From the NCBI GenBank assembly GCA_003612285.1, contig RAYE01000004.1:1-64000 (forward strand): DNA of 64,000 bases, in the 5' to 3' direction. Of this stretch, positions 8,535 to 15,777 are shown piece after piece. Below the pieces are notes generated by a model that was not told where the DNA came from, searched no databases, and saw nothing but the letters and a program-made list of their open reading frames with translations. Source of the stretch: a bacterium D16-51 (lineage in GTDB: Bacteria > Bacillota > Clostridia > Lachnospirales > Lachnospiraceae). Both the position numbers and the translations under genes were made by a program. Position 1 is the first letter of the stretch; each line of letters starts with the position of its first letter.

Positions 8535-8741
8535 ATCAAAGTAAAATAATTCTTCAAACTTTTTGTCAAGGGCAATACACAATATAAGCGCTAATTTTGC
8601 GGTAGGGTTAAATTGTCCTGTTTCAATGGAGCTGATTGTATTTCGGGAAACGCCTACCATTTCTGCAAGCTGGGCCTGCGACAGTCCTTTCTCGGTTCGG
8701 GCATTCTTCAGGTTATTTTTCAATATTAAAGCATTATTCAT
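8532..8741 (-). CDS. XRE-family (Cro/CI-like) transcriptional regulator
   Basis: 69-aa single-domain helix-turn-helix protein: NNLKNARTEKGLSQAQLAEM, then VSRNTISSIETG and FNPTAKLALILCIAL. The start at 8741 has AAAGGTGATACC directly upstream; an ATG five codons earlier has no such site. The stop codon (8532-8534) lies in the terminal sequence of a MITE. It is the second gene of a two-gene minus-strand operon with the DUF6442-like protein, whose promoter carries three candidate operators. Confidence 0.93.
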   Translation of the reverse strand: MNNALILKNNLKNARTEKGLSQAQLAEMVGVSRNTISSIETGQFNPTAKLALILCIALDKKFEELFYFD

Positions 8742-8774
8742 GGTATCACCTTTCAATTCTCAGTATATTTAAAT

Positions 8775-9080
8775 TTAATGTCCCATAATAAACCGTATTG
8801 TTGACACAGCAAAAATTATAAAAGTAACAATAGCAAAGATTAGAGCTGTTTTATCTTTACATTTAACATATCTGTAAAAATTTCCGACAGCTGCCGAAAA
8901 AGAAACGGTAGCGGCTAAGTCCATCATTGGATAACCCTGCATATCCCTAATAAAAGAAAAGGCGCCTGCAGCAATAACCATTGATAGATAAGTCCACTTC
9001 ATAGATTTATCCCTAATCTGGATTTCCATTTCATCATTGTTCTCCGTTTGGGCTTTTTTCAAAATTTCTTCTTTATTCAT
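8775..9080 (-). CDS. DUF6442-like small membrane protein
   Basis: 101 aa: a charged N-terminus (MNKEEILKKAQTENNDEMEIQIRDKS), then about three hydrophobic helices (YLSMVIAAGAFSF, LAATVSFSAAVGNF, LIFAIVTFIIFAV). This layout matches DUF6442 proteins, usually paired with a small XRE regulator as here. Function is unknown. GGAGGTGTTACT precedes the start codon. Confidence 0.72.
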   Translation of the reverse strand: MNKEEILKKAQTENNDEMEIQIRDKSMKWTYLSMVIAAGAFSFIRDMQGYPMMDLAATVSFSAAVGNFYRYVKCKDKTALIFAIVTFIIFAVSTIRFIMGH

Positions 9081-9103
9081 AGTAACACCTCCAAAATATG
9101 TTC

Positions 9104-9178
9104 GCCAAGTTTTCTTTGCAAATGTATTCTATCACTGCCAAGTTTACTTGTCAAGTTGTTTTGCAAAGTTTTCTTTGC
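9104..9178 (-). promoter_or_regulatory. Promoter with three operator-like sites for the DUF6442-XRE operon
   Basis: On the minus strand TTGACA (9149-9154) and TAGAAT (9126-9131) are 17 bases apart. Three related dyads cover the promoter: GCCAAGTTTTCTTTGC (9104-9119, downstream), CAAGTTTACTTG (9139-9150, between and over the boxes) and GCAAAGTTTTCTTTGC (9163-9178, upstream). The arrangement suits autorepression by the XRE protein. Confidence 0.75.
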
Positions 9179-9247
9179 ATGAGATTGCTGGGCGTAACTA
9201 TTCATGGTCAATGGTAACACAATAGTTTGTATATTGTAGAATCAGAT

Positions 9248-9306
9248 AACATCATCAGTTGACGTTATCAACTGATGATGTTATAATATGAGTTGATAAA
9301 GTCAAC
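9248..9306 (+). promoter_or_regulatory. marR-type promoter embedded in a 35-bp palindrome
   Basis: AACATCATCAGTTGA (9248-9262) and TCAACTGATGATGTT (9268-9282) form a perfect 15-bp inverted repeat. Its left arm contains the -35 box TTGACG (9259-9264) and its right end touches the -10 box TATAAT (9282-9287), 17 bases away. A smaller dyad GTTGA-TAAAG-TCAAC (9292-9306) follows. Binding there would block polymerase. Confidence 0.82.
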
Positions 9307-9327
9307 TTGCATAGAAAAGGTAAACTA

Positions 9328-9765
9328 TTGAACGAAGATATCATCAAAAAGATACGCCAATTTAACCGTTACTACACTATATGGCTGGATGTGATGGGCA
9401 AAGGCTATTTAGGGACTGGTTTTTCATGGTCTGAATCGAGGGTGTTATTTGAAATATATAGCAACCAGGGGATAAATGCCGCGGAATTATGTGGGCATTT
9501 AAACATAGATAAAAGCTATGTGAGCAGGCTGCTTGCGAAGTTTGAAGAAAAAGGGGTTATAACAAGAAAACTTGTCCCAGGCAGCAAAGGGGTGAAAAAA
9601 ATATACCTGACTGATTTAGGAAAGGAAGAAGCAAGAAGGATAGACCGAAATGGTGATAAACAGATTTCTGCTAAGCTAAGTAATTTAGAGGAAGAAGATT
9701 GTGGCAGGCTATGTGAAGCAATGGCATTGATTGAAGAAATATTAAGCAAAAATGATAAAGAATGA
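9328..9765 (+). CDS. MarR family transcriptional regulator
   Basis: 145-aa winged-helix regulator: INAAELCGHLNIDKSYVSRLLAKFEEKGVI (helix-turn-helix) and KKIYLTDLGKEEARRI (wing and following helix). I prefer TTG 9328, seven bases after AGAAAAGG, over the TTG at 9307. The 3' end runs to just before the ribosome-binding site of the acetyltransferase gene, giving a regulator-acetyltransferase operon. The palindrome upstream suggests autorepression; the ligand is unknown. Confidence 0.9.
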   Translation: MNEDIIKKIRQFNRYYTIWLDVMGKGYLGTGFSWSESRVLFEIYSNQGINAAELCGHLNIDKSYVSRLLAKFEEKGVITRKLVPGSKGVKKIYLTDLGKEEARRIDRNGDKQISAKLSNLEEEDCGRLCEAMALIEEILSKNDKE

Positions 9766-9787
9766 ATTTAGTTTAGAGGAGAGTGTG

Positions 9788-10264
9788 ATGGATGATGCTA
9801 TAGAAATTGTTTTAGCCTATACGCACAAGCAAGAAATAAAGTCCCTGTTTTCGGAATACACAGATATGTTAATAGCGAATGATAGTTCATTTCAGGATTA
9901 TCTTGATATTCAGCATTATGATGAAGAAATAAATCATTTAGAGGAAAAATATGGATTCCCTTTTGGAAGGTTATATTTGGCATATTGTAATGGAAAAGCC
10001 GCAGGCTGTATTGGGCTAAAAAAATTAGATAAGCAGAATTGTGAAATGAAACGCCTTTATGTAAGGCCGCAATTTAGAGGGAAAAAGCTTGGGGAACAAC
10101 TGGTACAGAAAATTATAATAGATGCAAATGAAATAGGTTATTCCCATATGTTGCTGGACACTCTTCCTTTTTTAGAGAAGGCGGTCTGCATGTATAAGAA
10201 ATTTGGATTTTATGCAATAGATTGTTATAATGACAGTCCTATGGACACATCTATATATTACTAA
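9788..10264 (+). CDS. GNAT family N-acetyltransferase
   Basis: Acetyl-CoA-dependent acetyltransferase of 158 aa. The CoA-binding motif A is visible as VRPQFRGKKLGEQLV, with MKRLYV before it and the motif B segment LDTLPFLEKAVCMYKKFGF. I chose ATG 9788, six bases after GAGGAG, over ATG 9752, which has no such site and lies inside marR. The stop codon (10262-10264) falls within the first bases of a MITE, so the last residues (DTSIYY) are coded at the element boundary. The substrate is unknown. Confidence 0.88.
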   Translation: MDDAIEIVLAYTHKQEIKSLFSEYTDMLIANDSSFQDYLDIQHYDEEINHLEEKYGFPFGRLYLAYCNGKAAGCIGLKKLDKQNCEMKRLYVRPQFRGKKLGEQLVQKIIIDANEIGYSHMLLDTLPFLEKAVCMYKKFGFYAIDCYNDSPMDTSIYY

Positions 10265-10466
10265 GGCGGTTAAATATCGAATGAATTTTACGCAGAATAA
10301 ATTTTCTATCTGCAAGGCGGAAGATTGAGCTGTAGCGAGTGCTACAGCGATTGATGGTGCTAGATGTCCGGTGGACATCTGTTAAGCACGGACCGTAGCG
10401 GAGCGTAGACCAACGCAGCAGATAGAAATTTAGGCAAGTAAAAACATCGACATTTAACCGCCTTAG
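10261..10466. mobile_element. MITE, CTAAGGCGG family (complete copy)
   Basis: A 206-bp element with inverted termini CTAAGGCGGTTAAAT and ATTTAACCGCCTTAG. The complementarity continues outward for about eight A/T-rich bases (ATATATTA and TAATATAT). It is non-coding and contains, in reverse orientation, the shared GGTCT...TAGCACC module at 10356-10411. A lone right terminus of this family overlaps the fliB-like stop codon at 20353-20366. Confidence 0.85.
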
Positions 10467-10573
10467 TAATATATGCGGCTGGATTTAAAATGATTACAGG
10501 CATATTCTGCTGCTTGCAGAGGGGGATCTATAGTTTTTCAGAAAGGATTACAAGGAGGAAAGGAAATGGATAA

Positions 10574-11131
10574 ATGCAGGAAAAGGAAAGAATCATATTG
10601 GTATTTTTTGTATTAGGGATGTGTATAGCATGCATTTTATGGATGTATAAGCCGGGAATCCACTTTATACCTGGTTTTATGCATGCTGATGTAAAGGAAA
10701 ACGCTTATTTGTATGATGCCGGGAAAGAAGCGTTTTTGGGGGAAACAGAAGTTATGATAAAGGGAAGTGGGAACAATATTACGAAGAAGTTCAAAGGGGA
10801 AATTTCAGTTTCTGGTTATGAATTGGAGGGAGGAAAGCCGGATTCTGTTCCAATAGACAAGGAAGGATCCATATGGAAAGTGATGTATGCCGGTTTTGGC
10901 AAGATGGGAAAAGATGAAGACGGCACAGAACGTTGGGAGGCTGCGATTAGTGATATTTCTTATTATTTGCAGCTTGATGTAAGGGACAGTGATAACTTTG
11001 TGGTAAGTATTTTAGACAGTAATCCACCGGGTTCTTCTTTATTTGTTATAAGTGCAGATACAGAGGAAAAAGCAAAGGAGGTATTTCAGTCTATAGTATT
11101 GAAGGAGGCAGATGCTGCAGAAGATTTTTAG
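10574..11131 (+). CDS. Uncharacterised protein with N-terminal signal anchor
   Basis: 185 aa. Residues 7-25 are hydrophobic (IILVFFVLGMCIACILWMY), then an extracellular-looking, charged domain (ENAYLYDAGKEAFLGETEVMIKGSG...). There is a Cys in the hydrophobic segment but no convincing lipobox. AAGGAGGAAAGG lies upstream. No family recognised. It follows a MITE and precedes a degraded region, so co-transcription with neighbours is unlikely. Confidence 0.65.
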   Translation: MQEKERIILVFFVLGMCIACILWMYKPGIHFIPGFMHADVKENAYLYDAGKEAFLGETEVMIKGSGNNITKKFKGEISVSGYELEGGKPDSVPIDKEGSIWKVMYAGFGKMGKDEDGTERWEAAISDISYYLQLDVRDSDNFVVSILDSNPPGSSLFVISADTEEKAKEVFQSIVLKEADAAEDF

Positions 11132-11523
11132 AATTTCAAACTGCCTCATTGCATATAAGGTTTCTTTTGGATATAATTTGCACCAAGCCTCAAGCGAAAA
11201 TGCCTGCACTCCCCACTTTGCGCTATATTGTCCCCCAATTTAGTCAATGTAGCCCGCTGCATCTCCTAAATTTGAGCCAAATCTCCAACAAGGTGTGATG
11301 CACATCTTGCTTATAATCCTGCCCGGAATATATAATGGTATGGGGTGATATGAAAATGAACTAAGATGAAAGAAGACGATCATGAGCACGGGGAACAACA
11401 GAGTTAGCCATATATTAATTTAATAGCAAAAATTATTTAATTTATTATGTGCTTGGCCTAATATTATTATATCTTACTATATCAAAATTTATATATAAAT
11501 AAAAGAATGACAGGAGGTTCATA
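11132..11523. repeat. Gene-free stretch with two repeat fragments
   Basis: No gene is supported. Positions 11166-11203 are a reverse-oriented piece of the family-2 hairpin repeat also seen at 20414-20513 and 38345-38448. They run directly into 11203-11310, an internal piece of the TAGAGCGTG MITE lacking both termini. The rest is AT-rich and leads to GGAGGTTCATA, the ribosome-binding site of the pseudogene at 11524. Confidence 0.75.
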
Positions 11524-11657
11524 ATGCTATTTCATGACCAGAGTTTTGAAGAAAGGATTCGTTTTTTCAATTAAATGTGTGTGATTTTCCAGAAGAACTA
11601 ACATGCGGCCAAATAGATCATCAAGAACCGAAACTTGTTTTAGAGGGCCTTAAAGAA

Positions 11658-11873
11658 CTAGTACAGCGTTTCTTAGTCCCTCATACACTTAGTACTTTCT
11701 ATTTCCGCCATCGCTGCGTTGGTCTACACTCCGTTTCGGTCCGTGCTAAACGTGTGCCACTGGCACACAGCACCGTCAGTCAACAATGCCACCGCATTGC
11801 CTCCTTCCTCCGCCTTGCGCTGACAAAAATAGCAAGCACTAAGTATATGGGGATTAAGGAAACGCTGTACTAG
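11658..11873. mobile_element. 216-bp non-coding insertion with CTAG ends
   Basis: Termini CTAGTACAGCGTTTC and GAAACGCTGTACTAG are inverted repeats that continue imperfectly to about 36 bp (to ACTTAGT). CTAG occurs once at each end; treating it as a 4-bp target duplication makes the net insertion 212 bp, which is exactly the frame change seen in the host pseudogene. The shared GGTCT...AGCACC module lies at 11721-11774. Confidence 0.82.
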
Positions 11874-12206
11874 ATGAGTTGTTTCATGAAGTTTATTCTT
11901 CAGTACAGCTGTTTGATAATGGAGACCCTTTGGAAAGTTTACATAATGTTTGTAATACGATTCTGTTTTTATATTCTGCAGGATATGTGGGGGATTTATG
12001 TCAGGAGGGAAATGACTATTTTTTGAATATTGATAAAAAGGAATTTAAGAGTCATTATAAATTATCCATGAATAAACCCGCGGACAATCTTTCGAGATTT
12101 GGATTTTACTATGAATATTATAAAGATGGAAAGGAAACGAAGAGTCTAAATAGATGTTCTACATTTTATTTATTCTGTGACAGTTATCATAATATTTTTC
12201 TGGCAC

Positions 12207-12311
12207 TAAGTTATATTATAGGAAACAAAACCAGTTTCCTATAATCAATTTGCGGCACAAAAGCATGTGCCTTTTATCAGAACAAAAATCAGTTCTGATA
12301 AGTTATATTAT
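12207..12311. mobile_element. 79-bp triple-hairpin insertion with 13-bp direct repeats
   Basis: TAAGTTATATTAT occurs at 12207-12219 and 12299-12311. Between them lie three consecutive short hairpins: AGGAAAC/GTTTCCT (12220-12240), GGCAC/GTGCC near 12254-12272 and TCAGAAC/GTTCTGA near 12277-12298, each with an A-rich loop. Deleting one 92-bp period restores the host reading frame. Confidence 0.78.
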
Positions 12312-12667
12312 GAAGAATGGGTTTTTAAATGTAACTGCGAAAGACTATGCCAGGATGCAGGGAATATTTTATAAACTGGATTATAGAAGTATATTTTTAA
12401 ATGAGAGTACAAAAAGAGAAGACATTTCTCCTCTCCGTATGGATATTTTAAATACGGCATGTAGCAGAAAGGCTTATCTTAAGAGTCTGGTCCAAAGTAT
12501 TTTAGAACGGTTCCCATTATGTGCCAGACCTAAATTTCACGAATATTATACTCCTCATTGGATATTGCAATTTTATACGAAACAAACAAATAAGTTTGTT
12601 TTTAATATTAATGTACCTGCTGACACAATCTGCTTGGAAATTAGGTTAGTTAGCAGAGAAAATAGAG

Positions 12668-12886
12668 GTGATAAATGGACAGTTAGAACAAGAGCTTAAA
12701 AGGTTTGGATGTATAGGCTGTAACAATCATTGTGAACAGGAGAATTTGCGCGAAAAAAATGGAGTTCAGTATTGTATCGGGTATGCAGAAGCCAGACTGT
12801 TGGCACTTTATGTGACTTCAGAAGAAGATATAAAATCTGCGCTTATGCTTCTTGAGATGGGGCAAGAGGTTTTGGACTGGGAGTAA
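12668..12886 (+). CDS. Small Cys-rich ORF, probably the 3' part of the preceding pseudogene
   Basis: 72 codons from GTG 12668, with a Cys/His-rich start (CIGCNNHCEQENL, then VQYCIGYAEARLLALY). GAGG lies at the overlap with the preceding frame. It could be an independent small protein or the frameshifted C-terminus of the gene at 11524-12699; the overlap of 32 bp in another frame favours the latter. The family is not recognised. Confidence 0.4.
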   Translation: MINGQLEQELKRFGCIGCNNHCEQENLREKNGVQYCIGYAEARLLALYVTSEEDIKSALMLLEMGQEVLDWE

Positions 12887-13007
12887 CGGTTCACGTGAAA
12901 TAATTAGTAAAATCAAGTAAGGGTAAAAACTATTAATGCCCAGGGTCTTGATAAAGCTGAGACATAAAAGTGGCCAGAAATAGGCATTTTATACGATTTT
13001 TTTTAAA

Positions 13008-13048
13008 CAGGCAAAAAAAATGTGATATTTTTGATGCCTGTTTTGTTA
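13008..13048 (+). terminator. Hairpin upstream of the ECF sigma gene
   Basis: AACAGGC and GCCTGTT enclose an A/T-rich loop and are followed by TTGTT. It probably closes the pseudogene transcript or attenuates read-through into the sigma gene. Confidence 0.45.
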
Positions 13049-13095
13049 TTATAGTGAAAGGCCTTTCAAGATTCGTGTGCATAGGAGGTGAGATA

Positions 13096-13617
13096 GTGGT
13101 ATCGGTAGAGGAATACGTAAGCTATGTCAGGCAGTTTTCTGATACAGTATTACGCATTGCCGTTAATTATTGCAAAGAGTTACCAGATGCAGAGGACATG
13201 GTGCAGGAAGTTTTTTTGAAGTTATTTGAAACAGGGACGGATTTTACAGATGATGAGCATGTAAAACGATGGTTAATCAGAGTGACAGTGAATCTCTGTA
13301 AGAACCATTTAGCTTCTGCATGGCACCGCAGAACCCAGTTAGTGGAGTTCCAGAAAATAGAGTCTGCATTGGAACAGCCAGTTGATTTATATGCGGCAGA
13401 TGTATCAGGGATTGATGAAGGGAGTGCTCTTTTTGAGGCAGTGGCTTCGCTTCCAGAAAAATATCGCAGTGTTGTGCATTTATATTATTATGAGGACTAT
13501 TCTGTAAAAGAAATTGCACAGATTTTACAGAAAAAGGAGACCACTATTCAGACCAGGCTTATGAGGGCGAGGAAAAAATTGGAACAGCAGTTGAAAGGAG
13601 CGTGGCAGGATGAATAA
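13096..13617 (+). CDS. ECF-type RNA polymerase sigma factor
   Basis: 173-aa group IV sigma-70 factor. Region 2 reads YCKELPDAEDMVQEVFLKLFETG with HVKRWLIRVTVNLCKNHLAS. Region 4 reads LPEKYRSVVHLYYYEDYSVKEIAQILQKKETTIQTRLMRARKKL. GTG 13096 is chosen for the strong AGGAGGTGAGATA before it; no ribosome-binding site serves the longer frame. The 3' end overlaps the anti-sigma gene by 8 bp, typical of sigma/anti-sigma pairs. Confidence 0.93.
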   Translation: MVSVEEYVSYVRQFSDTVLRIAVNYCKELPDAEDMVQEVFLKLFETGTDFTDDEHVKRWLIRVTVNLCKNHLASAWHRRTQLVEFQKIESALEQPVDLYAADVSGIDEGSALFEAVASLPEKYRSVVHLYYYEDYSVKEIAQILQKKETTIQTRLMRARKKLEQQLKGAWQDE

Positions 13618-14707
13618 CGCAAATAAGGAATATTATAAGCGTGTGTATGACAAAGTGCATGCTTCTGAGGAGTTGAAAGAAAGGTTGATGGATATGAGAG
13701 GGGAAAATAACAGGATAAAGGCAGAGGGGAAGAAAAGAAACCGTGTTGTATGGAAGGCGGCGGTTGCGGCTGCGGCGCTGGCAGTTACGGTACCGACAGG
13801 GGTATATGCGGCAACTCATTATTTTGATATGAAGGAATTTTTTTCCAGGACAGACCGGCCGTTGTCAGAGGAAGCAGATAAATTGATTGAAACGGAAATT
13901 CCTCAGACGCAGAAGAAAAATATTACAGAGGAGATGCCAGTGGAATTTACAGCAAAGGAGGCATTGTGTGACAGCGGTTCTGTAAACCTGATTATAGAGG
14001 CAAAGGCAAAAGAGAGTGGAAAGTATCTGCTGGCATTTGAGGACTCCTTAGAGACGGATCCTGTGTCAAACCTTGGAATCAAGGGGGATGGGACAATAGG
14101 GGAATATGCCGAGGAGAGGGGACTTAAAATATTATACCTTGGTACCGGATTTGCTCAGGACAGCCCATTTTCCCCGGGAGTATGCAGTTTCGACTGTAAA
14201 TCAGCAGGAGATGATGTGCTGGAAATTTGGGTTAGGGCAGACAGGACAACAGCAGACAAAGATGCTTTAAGTGTAATTATGCTGAATACAGTGCGGGTGG
14301 CAGGCAGCGAGGAAATCTTAAAGTCTACAAATACTTTTGAGCTCCAGGATAAGAGTTCCCGTGAAACAGTATTGTATAAGGCAGAAGAAGAAATAAAGGT
14401 AAAAGGCACATCTGCTGTAGTAACTAAGATTGAAATGGAGGCTACAGAGGTAGGAAACTATGTAAAAGTATATTTTACAAATCCAAAAGCAGCAGAGGAT
14501 GACGGCCTTACATTCCGCATTAAAGACAATAAGGATGCAGAAGAATGGAAAGGTTCAGGCGGTTATGTTGAAGATTTGGGGGATGGGAAATACTGCGAGT
14601 ATTTAACATACAGTGCTGGCAGACTTCCGCAAAAATGTATTTTGGAGGCATTTAACTGCTGGGAAAAAAATATTTATGGACAGTATGAGATTTCAATAGT
14701 GAAATAA
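13610..14707 (+). CDS. Anti-sigma factor, DUF4179 domain
   Basis: 365 aa: a cytosolic N-terminal segment of about 45 residues, one transmembrane helix (VVWKAAVAAAALAVTVPTGVYAA, residues 44-66) followed by YFDMKEFF, and a long extracellular domain, as in DUF4179 proteins encoded next to ECF sigma factors. It likely sequesters the sigma factor at the membrane until an envelope signal arrives. It overlaps the sigma gene by 8 bp and is closed by the terminator at 14774-14810. Confidence 0.88.
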   Translation: MNNANKEYYKRVYDKVHASEELKERLMDMRGENNRIKAEGKKRNRVVWKAAVAAAALAVTVPTGVYAATHYFDMKEFFSRTDRPLSEEADKLIETEIPQTQKKNITEEMPVEFTAKEALCDSGSVNLIIEAKAKESGKYLLAFEDSLETDPVSNLGIKGDGTIGEYAEERGLKILYLGTGFAQDSPFSPGVCSFDCKSAGDDVLEIWVRADRTTADKDALSVIMLNTVRVAGSEEILKSTNTFELQDKSSRETVLYKAEEEIKVKGTSAVVTKIEMEATEVGNYVKVYFTNPKAAEDDGLTFRIKDNKDAEEWKGSGGYVEDLGDGKYCEYLTYSAGRLPQKCILEAFNCWEKNIYGQYEISIVK

Positions 14708-14773
14708 GCAGTAAAAAGTGGACGTGGATAGTAATGGCTGCTTATGGAATTTCTTAGCAATGGAAAAACGGAT

Positions 14774-14810
14774 AAAAGCGATATATCATGATATATCGCT
14801 TTTTCTTTTT
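14774..14810 (+). terminator. Rho-independent terminator (bidirectional)
   Basis: AAAAGCGATATATC and GATATATCGCTTTT form a 14-bp stem with a tight loop, followed by TCTTTTT. It separates the anti-sigma gene from the convergent AraC remnant. Confidence 0.88.
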
Positions 14811-15300
14811 AGGAGTTGGCAGCGGTATTTTTTGAGTTTTGCCGGTATTCCGAGGGAGAAATCCTAAAATGCTTACGGAATGCTTCTGCATAATAACTTG
14901 CTCCATTAAATCCAACCTCATATGCAATTTCTGTAATATTCAAATCTGACATATGCAGTAATTCGGCGCTTTTGTTAAGCCGATATGTGGTAAGGTATGC
15001 ATTTGGCGTCTGATGTATATAAGTGTTAAATAGCTTACAGCATTTGCTTTGTCCAATGCTGCCGGCTGATGCAATCTGCCCTAATGTTATTTTCTCATTA
15101 AAATGCTGCTGGATAAAACGAATCATGTTTTTTAGGGCAGACAGGTCGTGGTGGGAAGTTTGTTTTGTTCGGCTGCATTTGGGGGCGTTCTCAAAAATCA
15201 ATGCCCATATCCATGTAAAAATGCTTTGTATTTTTAGTGAAGCGGCAGGATTGTTATAATAATCAAAAGAATATTGATATATTTTTGAAATAAGAAACAG
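14809..15300 (-). pseudogene. AraC-family regulator lacking its N-terminal sensor
   Basis: The C-terminal AraC DNA-binding domain is intact: MIRFIQQHFNEKITLGQIASAGSIGQSKCCKLF and TEIAYEVGFNGASYYAEAFRKHFRISPSEYRQ. Upstream only a short linker (QYSFDYYNNPAASLKIQSIF...) remains before the sequence loses similarity to the family, near the divergent VOC gene. AraC proteins of this type are about 290 aa, so the cupin domain is missing. It has no credible ribosome-binding site; the remaining domain could still bind DNA if expressed. Confidence 0.7.
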
Positions 15301-15349
15301 TATAATTATAGTGAAGAATAAATATTGTGTCAACAAAGGAGGAGAAAAA

Positions 15350-15733
15350 ATGACGATAGACCACATTGCATTATACGCAGAGGATTTGGAAAGGGAAAAA
15401 GAATTTTTTGAAACTTATTTTGATGGAAAGGCGGGAGGCAGATACCATAATGAGGAAACAGGATTTACCTCTTACTTTATATCTTTTCAGGATGGGGCAA
15501 GACTTGAAATTATGAATCTGCCTGAATCAAAGAGGGATGCAAGTAAACCAAGAATGATAGGATATGTGCATATTGCTTTTCATGTTGGTTCCAAGGAAAA
15601 TGTCAATACTCTGACTGAGAAGTTGAGGGAAGATGGTTTTTCCGTTATCAGTGGGCCGAGGACGACTGGCGATGGGTATTATGAAAGCTGTATTGAGGAC
15701 AACGAGGGGAATTACATTGAAATTACAATATGA
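15350..15733 (+). CDS. VOC family protein (glyoxalase/bleomycin-resistance fold)
   Basis: 127-aa vicinal-oxygen-chelate protein: the first beta-alpha-beta module starts MTIDHIALYAEDLEREKEFF, and the second contains YVHIAFHVGSKENVNTL and ends with DNEGNYIEIT. His 5, Glu 51 (RLEIMN) and Glu 124 occupy the usual metal-ligand positions. ATG 15350 is preceded by AAAGGAGGAGAAAAA. The substrate cannot be predicted. A PHP-type phosphatase gene follows 44 bp downstream in the same direction. Confidence 0.9.
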   Translation: MTIDHIALYAEDLEREKEFFETYFDGKAGGRYHNEETGFTSYFISFQDGARLEIMNLPESKRDASKPRMIGYVHIAFHVGSKENVNTLTEKLREDGFSVISGPRTTGDGYYESCIEDNEGNYIEITI

Positions 15734-15777
15734 TATACAGGTAAAAGCAGCCTTAGCAGCATGACGGAGGAACCAAA

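Larger units (their letters stand above)
11524..12699 (+). pseudogene. Unrecognised gene broken by one indel and two insertions
   Basis: ATG 11524 (after GGAGGTTCATA) opens MLFHDQSFEERIRF. A one-base loss in the T-run near 11563-11568 shifts the frame to ...CDFPEELTCGQIDHQEPKLVLEGLKEL. The element at 11658-11873 interrupts it, and removing 212 bp restores ...KELDELFHEVYSSVQLFDNG. A second element interrupts again at 12207-12311, and removing 92 bp restores HNIFLALSYI-MKNGFLNVTAKDYARMQ. The protein is roughly 300 aa or more; I do not recognise the family. A further shift near 12660 may join it to 12668-12886. Confidence 0.8.

Noticed and set aside
9752-9787. Longer GNAT start at ATG 9752
   Set aside because: No ribosome-binding site and overlap with marR; GAGGAG at six bases from ATG 9788 is better.
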